From Sphingomonas zeae (lineage in GTDB: Bacteria > Pseudomonadota > Alphaproteobacteria > Sphingomonadales > Sphingomonadaceae): a stretch of DNA of 64,000 bases. Of this stretch, positions 38,726 through 48,120 are shown one piece after another. A program made the translations under genes and the position numbers. The DNA lies in assembly GCF_014197135.1 (NCBI RefSeq), contig NZ_JACIFA010000008.1, forward strand, positions 1-64,000. The letters run 5' to 3'. The notes below the pieces were generated by a model. It saw nothing but the letters and a program-made list of their open reading frames with translations, ran no database searches and had not been told where the DNA came from. The stretch's first letter is position 1. Each line of letters begins with the position of its first letter.

Positions 38726-39259
38726 CTAAGGCGTATCCGGCCCCAGCGTCGGATCCAGATCACGCGGGCGGATGAATGCGACGAGCGTCGCGCTATGCGC
38801 CCGCGCGTCGGGCCACCGATCGACCGGCAGTGTCATCTGCGCTACGGTTGCGGTCGGATATTTGTCTTCCACCCGTTCGCGCAACTCGCCGTCCAGCGTC
38901 AGATCGAGGACCAAATCCTCCAGCCCCGGATTATGCCCGACCATCAGGACATGATCCGCCGCTTCGGGCAGCGCATGGACCAGATCGAGCAGGCTGGCCG
39001 CGGAGGCGAGATACATCGCCTTGTCCCATACGGGTTCCAGCTTGCGGCCATAGCCGCTCCACACCTCATCCAGCGTCTCGATCACCCGGACCGCGGGCGA
39101 GGCGACGATATGATCGAAGCGCAGGTCCAGCGATTTCAACTGCCGCCCGATCATCACCGCTGCGCGCCGTCCCTTGGCGTTGAGCGGACGATCGAAATCG
39201 CGGGAGATCGGATCGTCCCAGCTGGACTTGGCATGGCGAAGCAGCGTCAGCGTCTTCAT
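38726..39259 (-). CDS. SixA-like histidine phosphatase
   Basis: 177 residues of the phosphoglycerate mutase superfamily. The phosphohistidine motif is LLRHAKSSWDD (H9) and the second histidine is in VLMVGHNPGLEDLV. ASPAVRVIET gives the third basic site. SixA-type proteins dephosphorylate phosphohistidine, for example in PTS proteins or HPt domains. Here a link to the nearby PTS protein EIIA-Ntr is possible but unsupported. The start overlaps the dinG stop by 4 bp. Confidence 0.86.
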   Translation of the reverse strand: MKTLTLLRHAKSSWDDPISRDFDRPLNAKGRRAAVMIGRQLKSLDLRFDHIVASPAVRVIETLDEVWSGYGRKLEPVWDKAMYLASAASLLDLVHALPEAADHVLMVGHNPGLEDLVLDLTLDGELRERVEDKYPTATVAQMTLPVDRWPDARAHSATLVAFIRPRDLDPTLGPDTP

Positions 39260-42054
39260 CGATCTGGAATCTCCGTCGCGGCGGCTGGCAGGATTTCACC
39301 TTTTCCATGCCCTATCATCGTGTCGGAGGATAGTCGGCCCGAAACGCGCGCGACCGCTTCGTCCAGCGTGACGCGGGAAATCGCCACGCCCTGCGGAAAG
39401 GCATCGAGCAGCCGCGATGGCATGGCAGCGGACAACAGGACAAAGGCGCCGCGATCGTCCGCCCGTCGGATCAGTCGTCCGAACGCCTGGGCCAGCCGGG
39501 CGCGGACGATGCGATCGTCATAGGCGCTGCCGCCCCCTGCCAACTTGCGTGCGGCGTGGAGGACGGTCGGCTTGGGCCAGGGCACGCCCTCCATCACGAC
39601 GAGGCGCAACGAGGAGCCGGGCACGTCCACCCCATCGCGCAACGCATCAGTACCCAGCAAAGAGGCGGACGGGTCGTCGCGAAAGATATCCACCAATGTC
39701 CCGGTATCGATCGGGTCGACATGCTGCGCGTGCAGCGCCAGCCCGTCGCGTGCCAGTCGGTCGGCGATCCGGCCATGCACCCCGCGCAAACGCCGGATCG
39801 CGGTGAACAAGCCCAGCGTTCCGCCCTTGGCCGCCGCGATCAGTCGGGCATAGGCATTGGCGAGCTGCGGAATGTCGCCGCGCTTCACATCGGTGACGAT
39901 GAGCACTTCGGCCCGCTCGGGATAATCGAAGGGGCTGGCGGCGACGAAATGAGCAGGGCCACGCGCCAGATGCGGCGCCCCCGTCCGCGCCTCCGCCACG
40001 TCCCAGTCTCCGCCAGCTCGCAAGGTTGCCGAGGTGACGAGGGCGCCGTGCGCGGGTTTCAGGACGATTTCGGCAAAGGGACGGGTAGGATCGAGCCAGT
40101 GGCGGTGCAGCCCGATATCATATTCACGACCCTCGACCCGGTCGACCGCCAGCCAATCGACGAAGTCGGGATCGACCGGCCCGCCGATCCGGGCGAGCAG
40201 AGACAGCCAGGCCGCGACCGTCTCTGCCCGCCAGCCGAGCGAAGCGATCGCTCCCTCCACCCGCGCGCGCGCCGGACCATCCAGCCAGTCGGGGGCTTCG
40301 TGCAGCACCGCCTCGAGCCGCTGACCAAGCGTGACCAGGGGGCGGAGCAGCGCGTCGAGCGCATGGGCAGCGGGTCCGGCGGCGTCGATCAGTTCGGGCG
40401 ATGGGTCGGCGAGTTCGGTCTCCAGTCCATAGCCCGCATCACCGGGCTGCTCGGCGCGTGCAAAGGCCAGGCCGCGCACGGCCGCCAGCAGGGTTTCGAT
40501 CGGGCCAAAGGGCTGGCCCTCCGCCAGCCGCCCCAACCAGCCTTCGCTCGCCAGCGCATGCGCCGCCTGCACCGCATCGCCGATCGCGCGATTGCCGCCC
40601 TCGTCATAGCTGGCGACATCGGACAGCCGCGCGGCCAGACCCCGGCGGCGGCCACGCGACCCGGCTTCGGGACCGAGAATCCAGCGGCGCAGTTCGATCG
40701 TCTCCGATCCGGTCAGCGCGGTGGCGAACATCGAGTCCGCTGCGTCGAACAGATGATGCCCCTCGTCAAAGACATAGCGGGTCGGCCGCGTCTGGGTCTC
40801 GCGCCCGCGCGCCGCGTTGACCATGACCAGCGCATGGTTGGCGATGACGATGTCCGCCTGCACCGACGCTCGCGCCGCCCGCTCGATGAAGCACTTTCGA
40901 TAATGCGGGCAGCCCGCATAGACGCACTCGCCTCGCCGGTCGGTCAGCGCGGCCGAGCCGTTGCGGCGGAACAGCGTGGTCAGCCAGCCGGGCAGGTCGC
41001 CCCCCACCATATCGCCGTCGCTACTATAGGCCGCCCAGCGCGCGACCAGTTGCGCGAGTACCGCCGCACGCCCGGCGAACCCGCCTTGCAGCGCATCCTC
41101 CAGATTGAGCAGGCACAGATAATTCTCGCGGCCCTTGCGGGTGACGACGCGTTCCTTGCGCAGCACGGGATCGGGGAAAAGGCGCGTCGTCTCGCTGCTT
41201 AACTGGCGTTGTAGCGCCTTGGTATAGGTCGAGATCCACACCGCGCCGCCTGCCCGCTCCGCCCAGAGGCTGGCGGGAGCGAGATAACCCAGGGTTTTGC
41301 CGATCCCGGTCCCCGCTTCGGCCAGCACCATGTTCGGCGTGTCGCGCACCGCGCGCGGCGCGAAGGCGGCGGTGACGGCGGCGGCATAGGCGCGCTGGCC
41401 GGGGCGTTCCTCCGCGCCTTCGCCGGTCAGGTGGCGCAGGCGATCCTCGGCATCGGCGGGCGGCAGGTCGATGGTGCGCGGGGCGGGGCGGGGGGCGTCC
41501 TCCTCCCATTCGGGCAGCGCGCTGAACAGCCATCGCTCGTTGCGCTCGGGCCGGGTCAGGCGCGGGCCGATCAGCGGCGCCCAGGGCCAGCGAAGCCGGG
41601 CGAGGCTCTGCGCGGCAGTCCATGCGCCTTCGCGTTCGGGCCACGCGCCGTCGGGCAGGGCGAGTAGCGCCTCGGTTGCGCCGAGCAAAAAGGCCGCGAC
41701 CTGCGCGTCGTTCTCCGGCGGTTCCATGCCGCACGCCTGGGCCAGACCATGTGGTGTCGGCACCGCGAATTGCGCGGGGCGGAGGAAGGCGAAGAGCTCA
41801 AGGATGTCGAGGCCGGACAGCTCGGCATAGCCCAGCCGCTGTCCGATCAATGGCGCATTGAGCAGGATGACCGGGGTTTCGGACGCCAGCCCGATCGCCT
41901 CTCCGCGTGAGACGGCACGGGTCTGCCCCTGGGTCGAAATCCACACACCGCTATGGCTGGCATGAAGGGCGGGGTGGGGGAGGGAAGTCACGCTTTTGAT
42001 GTGGGGGAGTGGGAACAGGTTGGCAACGGGGTGGGGGGATTTGGGGTGACTCAT
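39256..42054 (-). CDS. DinG/XPD-family ATP-dependent DNA helicase with Fe-S cluster
   Basis: 932 residues from ATG 42054. A long N-terminal region (1-280) precedes Walker A (AEAGTGIGKT near 250), Fe-S cysteines (ENYLCLLN, ECVYAGCPHYRKC near 330-400), DEGH (in VFDEGHHL, motif II) and the C-terminal helicase motif QAFGRLIRRADD. These are the marks of DinG/XPD superfamily 2 helicases acting in repair and R-loop removal. The upstream in-frame starts (to 42348) cross a palindrome and are not convincing. Confidence 0.88.
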   Translation of the reverse strand: MSHPKSPHPVANLFPLPHIKSVTSLPHPALHASHSGVWISTQGQTRAVSRGEAIGLASETPVILLNAPLIGQRLGYAELSGLDILELFAFLRPAQFAVPTPHGLAQACGMEPPENDAQVAAFLLGATEALLALPDGAWPEREGAWTAAQSLARLRWPWAPLIGPRLTRPERNERWLFSALPEWEEDAPRPAPRTIDLPPADAEDRLRHLTGEGAEERPGQRAYAAAVTAAFAPRAVRDTPNMVLAEAGTGIGKTLGYLAPASLWAERAGGAVWISTYTKALQRQLSSETTRLFPDPVLRKERVVTRKGRENYLCLLNLEDALQGGFAGRAAVLAQLVARWAAYSSDGDMVGGDLPGWLTTLFRRNGSAALTDRRGECVYAGCPHYRKCFIERAARASVQADIVIANHALVMVNAARGRETQTRPTRYVFDEGHHLFDAADSMFATALTGSETIELRRWILGPEAGSRGRRRGLAARLSDVASYDEGGNRAIGDAVQAAHALASEGWLGRLAEGQPFGPIETLLAAVRGLAFARAEQPGDAGYGLETELADPSPELIDAAGPAAHALDALLRPLVTLGQRLEAVLHEAPDWLDGPARARVEGAIASLGWRAETVAAWLSLLARIGGPVDPDFVDWLAVDRVEGREYDIGLHRHWLDPTRPFAEIVLKPAHGALVTSATLRAGGDWDVAEARTGAPHLARGPAHFVAASPFDYPERAEVLIVTDVKRGDIPQLANAYARLIAAAKGGTLGLFTAIRRLRGVHGRIADRLARDGLALHAQHVDPIDTGTLVDIFRDDPSASLLGTDALRDGVDVPGSSLRLVVMEGVPWPKPTVLHAARKLAGGGSAYDDRIVRARLAQAFGRLIRRADDRGAFVLLSAAMPSRLLDAFPQGVAISRVTLDEAVARVSGRLSSDTMIGHGKGEILPAAATEIPDR

Positions 42055-42208
42055 TGAGCAAATAGCTTGGGGCGACGCCCTCCCCAAACCCCTCCCGCTT
42101 GCGGGAGGGGCTAACAGCGTGGGGCGGGCGTGACGCCTCGACGAAGCACGCCCCTCCCGCAGGCGGGAGGGGATGGGGGAGGGAAAGCTAAGGAGGACCG
42201 CCATTGTT

Positions 42209-42224
42209 TGTTCCACGTGGAACA
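42209..42224. other. parS site 1
   Basis: TGTTCCACGTGGAACA is a perfect 16-bp palindrome of the parS type bound by Spo0J/ParB. It lies about 7.3 kb before parB, in the control region of lysK. Confidence 0.88.
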
Positions 42225-42231
42225 CGACGCC

Positions 42232-42240
42232 TGTGGATAA
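42232..42240. other. Perfect DnaA box beside parS site 1
   Basis: TGTGGATAA matches the DnaA-box consensus (TTATCCACA on the other strand) exactly. It is 7 bp from the parS palindrome and 70 bp before lysK. Confidence 0.6.
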
Positions 42241-42310
42241 CTCCGTGCACAACCGGTGCATAATGCAAAACCCATTGTGCATCACGCCCCGCCTTGCCAG
42301 AGGCAAAGCC

Positions 42311-43885
42311 ATGACAGACGAACTCCGCTCCACCGCTCTCGAGTCCAAGGCCTGGCCCTATGAGGAGGCTCGCAAGCTCCTCAAACGCTATCCCGACGGC
42401 AAGCCGGGCGGTGCGCCGATCCTGTTCGAAACGGGCTATGGTCCCTCAGGGCTCCCGCATATCGGCACGTTCAACGAAGTGCTGCGCACCACCATGGTCC
42501 GCAACGCCTTTCATGCCCTGTCGGACCAGAAGACCCGGCTGATCGCCTTTTCGGACGACATGGACGGCCTGCGCAAGGTACCGGACAATGTGCCGAACCA
42601 GGAGATGCTGCGTGAGCATCTCGGCAAGCCGCTGACCCAGGTGCCCGATCCGTTCGAGAAATTCGACAGCTTCGCCGCGCACAACAATGCGCTGCTGCGC
42701 CAGTTTCTCGACCGCTATGGCTTCGATTACGAATTCGCCTCGTCGACCGACTATTATACCTCGGGCCGGTTTGATGATGCGCTGCGGCTGGTGCTCAAGC
42801 ACTTCCAAGGTATCCAGGACGTGATGCTCCCGACGCTTCGTGCCGAGCGTCGCGCCACCTATTCGCCTGTCCTGCCGATCAGTCCCAAGTCGGGCATCGT
42901 TCTGCAGGTACCCGTCGAGGTGGTCGACGCCGAAGCGGGCCTGATCGCCTTCGAGGATGAGGGCGAGCGGATCGTCCAGTCGGCACTGGGCGGCCTGTCC
43001 AAGCTGCAATGGAAGGTCGACTGGGCGATGCGCTGGGTCGCGCTGGGCGTCGACTATGAGATGGCGGGCAAGGACCTGATCGACTCGGTCACCCAGTCGT
43101 CGAAGATCGCGCGCGTGCTCGGCGGCCGTCCGCCCGAGGGCTTCAATTACGAGATGTTCCTCGACGAGCATGGCGAGAAGATTTCCAAGTCCAAGGGCAA
43201 CGGCCTCAGCCTTGACCAGTGGCTGACCTATGGACCGGAGGAGAGCCTGGCCTTCTTCGCCTATCGCGAACCGAAAAAGGCCAAGCAGCTGCACATGGGC
43301 GTCATCCCGCGCGCGGTGGACGAATATTGGCAGTTTCGGGTCAATTATCCCAACCAGTCGCTTAAGGAGCAGTTGGGCAATCCGGTGCACCACATCCATG
43401 ACGGCAAGCTGCCCGAAGGGGAATTGCCGGTGACCTTCGGCCTGCTGCTCAACCTGGTCGGGGTGATGGGCGAGGCGACCAAGGAGCAAGTCTGGGGCTA
43501 TCTCGCCAATTACGTGCCCGAGGCGTCCGCGGAGAAATACCCGGAGCTCGACCGGTTGATCGACCATGCGCTGGCCTATGCCCGTGATTTCGTCGCGCCG
43601 ACGCTCCAGCGCCGCGCGCCCGAGCCGCATGAGGCTGAAGCGCTGTGCCAACTGGATGCGCAACTCGCGGCTCTCCCGGCGGGGGCAAGTGCCGAGGACA
43701 TCCAGAATATCGTCTATGAGATCGGCAAGACCGATGCCTTCCCGTCGCTGCGCGACTGGTTCAAGGCGCTGTACGAAACGCTGTTGGGGTCCGCCCAAGG
43801 GCCGCGCATGGGCAGCTTCATCGCGCTCTACGGTGTGGATAACAGCCGCAAGCTGATCGCCGAAGCGCTGGCCAAGGCGGCGTAA
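42311..43885 (+). CDS. lysK: Class I lysyl-tRNA synthetase
   Basis: 524 residues. The class I signature is GYGPSGLPHIGTFNEV (HIGH variant HIGT at 50-53) and the KMSKS loop is KISKSKGN from K290. This is the archaeal-type (class I) LysRS found in alphaproteobacteria, not the class II lysS. It charges tRNA-Lys with lysine. The start at 42311 is clear; the in-frame upstream ATG at 42173 would run through the parS region. A perfect DnaA-box 9-mer occurs in the coding part at 43834-43842. Confidence 0.95.
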   Translation: MTDELRSTALESKAWPYEEARKLLKRYPDGKPGGAPILFETGYGPSGLPHIGTFNEVLRTTMVRNAFHALSDQKTRLIAFSDDMDGLRKVPDNVPNQEMLREHLGKPLTQVPDPFEKFDSFAAHNNALLRQFLDRYGFDYEFASSTDYYTSGRFDDALRLVLKHFQGIQDVMLPTLRAERRATYSPVLPISPKSGIVLQVPVEVVDAEAGLIAFEDEGERIVQSALGGLSKLQWKVDWAMRWVALGVDYEMAGKDLIDSVTQSSKIARVLGGRPPEGFNYEMFLDEHGEKISKSKGNGLSLDQWLTYGPEESLAFFAYREPKKAKQLHMGVIPRAVDEYWQFRVNYPNQSLKEQLGNPVHHIHDGKLPEGELPVTFGLLLNLVGVMGEATKEQVWGYLANYVPEASAEKYPELDRLIDHALAYARDFVAPTLQRRAPEPHEAEALCQLDAQLAALPAGASAEDIQNIVYEIGKTDAFPSLRDWFKALYETLLGSAQGPRMGSFIALYGVDNSRKLIAEALAKAA

Positions 43886-43890
43886 CAGGA

Positions 43891-43920
43891 AAGGGGGGAG
43901 CGGCTGGCTCCCCCCTTTTA
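43891..43920. terminator. Bidirectional terminator between lysK and the dienelactone hydrolase gene
   Basis: GGGGGGAGC (43893-43901) and GCTCCCCCC (43907-43915) form a 9-bp stem with loop GGCTG, with A residues before and TTTTATT after. It sits between convergent genes. Confidence 0.88.
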
Positions 43921-43925
43921 TTGTG

Positions 43926-44627
43926 TCAGCGGAGATGCTCCGCAAAGAACGCCATGGTGCGTTCGTCCGCCAGCCTGGCCGAATCCTCCGACCGGCGCTG
44001 GCCGAATTCGGTCGCGAAGCCGTGATCCTCACCGGGGTAATCGTACAGCGTGACCCTAGGGTGATCGTCCAACCCTTCGTGCATCCGCCGCTGCGCGTCC
44101 TTGTCGACGAAGTGATCCTCCTCCGGAATGTGGAGCAGGACCGGCTTGGCGATGGCGTTCTTTTCGCCCAGCAGGCCGTCGATGCCGACCCCGTAATAGC
44201 CAACACTGGCATCCACATCGGTCCGCGCCGCGGTCATAAAGGCGAGTCGCCCGCCCAAGCAGTAGCCGACCACGCCGACCTTGAGGTCCGCACCAAGCTC
44301 TGCGCGGATCGCCTTGATCGTGGCCTCGATATCGCGAATGCCGCCGTCCTGGTCGAACTGGCCCATCAGATCGAGCGCCTGTTGCATCTCGTTGGGCACG
44401 TCCGGGTCAAGCTCGATGCCAGGGGAGATCTTGTGGAAAAGGTCGGGGGCAACCGCCAGATACCCCGCTTCGGCCAAGGTGTCGCATTTGCGGCGGATGC
44501 CTGCATTCACGCCGAAGATTTCCTGGATGACGATGATTGCGGCGGTCGGCTTCCCCTCCGGCGCGGCGAAATAGGCGTTGAACGCGCCGTCGCCCTCTGC
44601 GGCAGCGATGGTCTTGGTTCCGGTCAT
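43926..44627 (-). CDS. Dienelactone hydrolase family protein
   Basis: 233 residues starting at ATG 44627. The alpha/beta hydrolase core has IIVIQEIFGVNAGIRRKCDTLAEAGY, the nucleophile C in GYCLGGRLAF (DLH family cysteine, near 120), and GEDHGFA near the C-terminus with the catalytic histidine. IPEEDHFVD supplies the aspartate. The family hydrolyses lactones or esters, for example dienelactones from chloroaromatic breakdown; the real substrate is open. Confidence 0.9.
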   Translation of the reverse strand: MTGTKTIAAAEGDGAFNAYFAAPEGKPTAAIIVIQEIFGVNAGIRRKCDTLAEAGYLAVAPDLFHKISPGIELDPDVPNEMQQALDLMGQFDQDGGIRDIEATIKAIRAELGADLKVGVVGYCLGGRLAFMTAARTDVDASVGYYGVGIDGLLGEKNAIAKPVLLHIPEEDHFVDKDAQRRMHEGLDDHPRVTLYDYPGEDHGFATEFGQRRSEDSARLADERTMAFFAEHLR

Positions 44628-44696
44628 GCGGGTCTCCTGTGGTCGTCGCGACGATAACGTCTTATGCCTCAGTTGGTCGCGTGAGGAGAATGGCGC

Positions 44697-44921
44697 ATGA
44701 AAGTGAATGTGGAAATCGACTGCACGCCCGAGGAGGCGCGCCGCGCGATGGGATTGCCCGACCTGACGCCGATCCATGAACGCTATGTCCAGATGATGCT
44801 CGACACGATGCAGTCGGGAGTGAAGCCTGAAATGATCGAGGCCATGATGCGCAACTGGGCGCCGATGGGCGAGGCGGGCATGACCATGTGGCGGCGGATG
44901 TTCGAGGGACAGAAGGGCTGA
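44697..44921 (+). CDS. DUF6489 family small protein
   Basis: 74 residues, very like the alphaproteobacterial small family with start MKVNVEIDCTPEEARRAMGLPDLTPIHE and a methionine-rich helix (DTMQSGVKPEMIEAMMRNW). It is soluble and has no catalytic motif. Its role is unknown. It lies 9 bp before mnmE, so probably in one transcript with it. Confidence 0.75.
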   Translation: MKVNVEIDCTPEEARRAMGLPDLTPIHERYVQMMLDTMQSGVKPEMIEAMMRNWAPMGEAGMTMWRRMFEGQKG

Positions 44922-44929
44922 TCCCCACC

Positions 44930-46216
44930 ATGGCCGATACGATCTTCGCCGTTTCCAGCGGACAGCCCCCTGCCGCGATCGCGGTGATCCGGGTCAGCGG
45001 TCCGGCCGCCTTCGGCACGGCCGAGCGGCTGGGCGGGCGCTTGCCCGAGCCGCGTCGCGCCAGCCTGCGAACGCTGAAGGACGGAGCGGGGGCCGTGTTG
45101 GACTCGGCGTTGATACTGTGCTTCCCCGGTCCGGCAACCGCGACGGGCGAGGATCTGGTTGAGTTGCACTGCCATGGCGGTCGGGCTGTCGTGGCGGCGG
45201 TGGAGAATGCCTTGGCCGAGCAGCCGGGCGTCCGCCGTGCCGAGCCGGGCGAGTTTACCCGCCGCGCGCTGCTCAACGGTCGTATCGACCTGGCCGAGGC
45301 GGAGGGGCTGGCCGATCTGCTTGAAGCCCAGACCGAGCGCCAGCGCCGTGCCGCGATCCATGCTGTCGAGGGGCGGGTGAGCCAAGCGGTGCGCGGCTGG
45401 ATGGACCAGCTGGCGGCGCTGTCCGCGATGATCGAGGCAATGCTCGACTTCGCAGAAGAGGATGATGTGCCGCTCGACGGCGCGGCGGTGACGCGGATCA
45501 AAAGCGAGATGCACGCACTTGCCATCGCCATGCTGGAGGTGGTGGAGCGGCCGCCGGTCGACCGGCTTCATGACGGCATTCGGGTGGTGCTGGCCGGGCC
45601 GCCCAATAGCGGCAAGTCGACCCTGCTCAACCTGCTGGTCGAGCGTGAGGCCGCCATCGTCTCGCCAATCGCGGGCACGACCCGCGACCGGATCGAGGCG
45701 AGCGTGTTGCGCGGCGGCGTGGCTTATATTCTGACCGATACTGCCGGGTTGGCGGAGGATACCGCCGACGTGATCGAAGCGATCGGCGTGACCCGCGCGC
45801 AGGAGGCGATCCTGCAAGCGGATATCCTGGTGTGGATGGCGGACACGCCCCCGCCGCGCGCCGATGCGATCTGGCTCCATTCGCGCGCCGATCTGCCTGG
45901 GCGCGAAGAGTTGCCGGAGGGCCGGCGACTGGCGGTTCGTCGCGACGATGATGCCAGCGTCGCGGGTGTGTGGGGCGTGATTGCGGAGACCGCCGCGGCG
46001 CTGCTGCCGCGCGAGGATGCGATCGGGTTCAAGCGGCATCAGCAGGAACAATGCCGCCGCGCCGCCCATGCGCTGCTCGCGGCGCCCGGCGCTGACATCC
46101 TGTTGATGGCCGAGGAATTGCGGGTGGCCCGACAGGCGTTGGCGGAAGTGCTGGGCGTCAGCGCGACCGAGACAATGCTCGATGCGCTTTTTGGCCGCTT
46201 TTGTCTTGGGAAGTGA
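44930..46216 (+). CDS. mnmE: tRNA modification GTPase MnmE
   Basis: 428 residues from ATG 44930. N-terminal domain: ADTIFAVSSGQPPAAIAVIRVSG; central HPG-like helices; G domain with G1 GPPNSGKST (223-231), G2/G3 TTRD and DTAG (LTDTAGLAEDT), and C-terminal CLGK with the catalytic cysteine. With MnmG it makes the cmnm5 modification at U34 of several tRNAs. The sequence is shorter than E. coli MnmE (454) but all motifs are present. The next gene, mnmG, starts 68 bp later, after parS site 2. Confidence 0.95.
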   Translation: MADTIFAVSSGQPPAAIAVIRVSGPAAFGTAERLGGRLPEPRRASLRTLKDGAGAVLDSALILCFPGPATATGEDLVELHCHGGRAVVAAVENALAEQPGVRRAEPGEFTRRALLNGRIDLAEAEGLADLLEAQTERQRRAAIHAVEGRVSQAVRGWMDQLAALSAMIEAMLDFAEEDDVPLDGAAVTRIKSEMHALAIAMLEVVERPPVDRLHDGIRVVLAGPPNSGKSTLLNLLVEREAAIVSPIAGTTRDRIEASVLRGGVAYILTDTAGLAEDTADVIEAIGVTRAQEAILQADILVWMADTPPPRADAIWLHSRADLPGREELPEGRRLAVRRDDDASVAGVWGVIAETAAALLPREDAIGFKRHQQEQCRRAAHALLAAPGADILLMAEELRVARQALAEVLGVSATETMLDALFGRFCLGK

Positions 46217-46217
46217 G

Positions 46218-46233
46218 TGTTCCACGTGGAACG
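46218..46233. other. parS site 2
   Basis: TGTTCCACGTGGAACG differs from the perfect palindrome only in the last base. It starts 1 bp after the mnmE stop, in the 68-bp gap before mnmG. Confidence 0.85.
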
Positions 46234-46284
46234 TTAACCACAGATCGCTTTGACGCTGCCCTGCCGTTCCGGTAGGGCGGGAAC

Positions 46285-48120
46285 ATGTTTGATGTCGTAG
46301 TGATCGGTGGTGGTCACGCGGGAACCGAGGCTGCTGCGGCGGCTGCGCGCCGGGGGGCGCGGACGGCCCTTTTGTCCTTCGATCGTCATGGCCTGGGTGC
46401 CATGTCCTGCAATCCGGCGATCGGCGGATTGGGGAAGGGCCATATCGTGCGCGAGGTCGATGCCTTTGACGGGCTGATGGGTCGCGCGGCGGATCAGGGC
46501 GCGATCCATTACCGGATGCTCAATCGGAGCAAGGGCACGGCGGTCCAAGGACCGCGGGTCCAGGCGGACCGACAGCGCTATGCCGCGGCGATCCAGGCGA
46601 TGCTGGCAGCGCAACCCAATCTGGCCATCGTCGAAGGCGAGGCCGAGGCGCTAGTCCTCGACGGCGACCATGTGGCGGGCGTCCAACTGGGTGATGGCAC
46701 GATCCTGCCGACGCGGGCGGTCGTGCTGGCGACCGGCACGTTTCTGGGCGGACGACTGTTCCGGGGTGAGGAACGGCATCTGGGCGGTCGTATCGGTGAG
46801 CGCTCGGCCACCCGGATGGCCGAGCAGTTGCGATCGCTGGGCCTGCCGATGGCGCGGATGAAGACCGGCACGCCGCCGCGTCTCAACGGCCGCACCATCG
46901 ACTGGGCCAAGCTGGATGAGCAGCCTAGCGACACCGATCCCTGGACCATGTCGCCAATGACGGCGGCACGACCCTTGCCGCAGATCGCTTGCGCGATCAC
47001 CCGAACGACCGAAGAGACCCATGCGATCATCGCGGCGGCCTTTCACCGTTCGCCGCTGTTCACCGGCGCGATCGAGGCGAATGGGCCGCGCTATTGCCCG
47101 TCGATCGAGGACAAGATCAAGCGGTTCGCCGACCGCAACAGCCATCAGATTTTCTTGGAACCGGAAGGGCTGGACGATCCGCTGGTCTATCCCAACGGCC
47201 TGTCGACCTCGCTGCCGACCGATGTGCAGGAGGCGATGATCGCCTCGATGCCGGGGCTTGAGCGCGCGGTCATCACGCTGCCCGGCTATGCGGTCGAATA
47301 TGACCATATCGATCCGCGTGCGCTCGATGGGCGATTGGCCTTGGGGGCGCTGACGGGCGTGTTCTGTGCGGGGCAGATCAACGGCACGACCGGCTATGAG
47401 GAAGCAGCAGGGCAGGGGCTGATCGCGGGGCTCAATGCAGCGGCCTATGCCTGTGACCTGTCGCCAGTGATCCTCGATCGAGCGTCGAGCTATCTGGGCG
47501 TGATGATCGACGATCTGGTGTTGCAGGGTGTGACCGAGCCCTATCGGATGCTGACCGCGCGCGCCGAATACCGCTTGTCCTTGCGTGCGGATAATGCCGA
47601 AACGCGGCTGGGCGGGATCGCCGAGGCGGCGGGATGTCTGTCGCCCGAGCGGCTGGCGCATCGGCGGCGGCGACAGGAACAGCAAGCGACGTTACGCGAA
47701 CGGCTGGGCGTGGTGCGGACCGCGTCCGATCTGGCGCGAGCCGGTGCCACCATCGCGCAGGATGGCGCGCGGCGCACCGCCTATGAATGGTTGCGCTTTG
47801 ATGGCGTGACGCTGGCGCATGTCGCACCAGACGCGGGCCAGGACTGCGATGCCGCCATGCTGGCCGAGACGTTGGAGGATGCCCGCTACGCCCCTTATGT
47901 CGAACGTCAGGCGGAGGAGGTCGCGCGGCTGCGCGCCGATGAACAGATCGTCCTGTCCTCGAAGCTGGATTATGCCGCGATTCCGGGGCTGTCGCAGGAG
48001 ATGATCGATCGGCTCAGCATGGCACGCCCCGCCACACTGGCGGCGGCCTCGCGCATTCGCGGCATCACGCCCGCTGCCCTGTCGGCGGTACTCCTCTACG
48101 CTCGAAAGGTCGCCGCATGA
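46285..48120 (+). CDS. mnmG: tRNA uridine-5-carboxymethylaminomethyl modification enzyme MnmG
   Basis: 611 residues. FAD-binding [20 protein letters not shown] (from residue 6), [51 protein letters not shown] and [17 protein letters not shown] are all standard GidA/MnmG blocks. It supplies the FAD/NADH part of the MnmEG complex. It overlaps rsmG by 4 bp and opens the mnmG-rsmG-parA-parB line. Confidence 0.97.
   Translation: MFDVVVIGGGHAGTEAAAAAARRGARTALLSFDRHGLGAMSCNPAIGGLGKGHIVREVDAFDGLMGRAADQGAIHYRMLNRSKGTAVQGPRVQADRQRYAAAIQAMLAAQPNLAIVEGEAEALVLDGDHVAGVQLGDGTILPTRAVVLATGTFLGGRLFRGEERHLGGRIGERSATRMAEQLRSLGLPMARMKTGTPPRLNGRTIDWAKLDEQPSDTDPWTMSPMTAARPLPQIACAITRTTEETHAIIAAAFHRSPLFTGAIEANGPRYCPSIEDKIKRFADRNSHQIFLEPEGLDDPLVYPNGLSTSLPTDVQEAMIASMPGLERAVITLPGYAVEYDHIDPRALDGRLALGALTGVFCAGQINGTTGYEEAAGQGLIAGLNAAAYACDLSPVILDRASSYLGVMIDDLVLQGVTEPYRMLTARAEYRLSLRADNAETRLGGIAEAAGCLSPERLAHRRRRQEQQATLRERLGVVRTASDLARAGATIAQDGARRTAYEWLRFDGVTLAHVAPDAGQDCDAAMLAETLEDARYAPYVERQAEEVARLRADEQIVLSSKLDYAAIPGLSQEMIDRLSMARPATLAAASRIRGITPAALSAVLLYARKVAA

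Larger units (their letters stand above)
42055..42310. repeat. 256-bp dinG-lysK divergent region: repeats plus regulatory motifs
   Basis: Family A palindromes lie at 42089-42110 (CCCCTCCCGCTTGCGGGAGGGG) and 42151-42172. They are followed by a parS-like site (42209-42224), a perfect DnaA box (42232-42240) and a set of GTGCA motifs. The lysK ATG is at 42311. Confidence 0.75.

Noticed and set aside
39556..41202. 548-residue frame opposite the dinG gene
   Set aside because: Antisense to intact helicase motifs; composition is of the shadow type.
43834..43842. DnaA-box 9-mer in lysK as a functional site
   Set aside because: It encodes GVDN in a conserved part of the protein, so coding constraint is enough to explain it; kept only as part of the density remark.
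42446..44218. 590-residue frame opposite lysK
   Set aside because: It runs through lysK and the terminator hairpin and has no recognisable domain.
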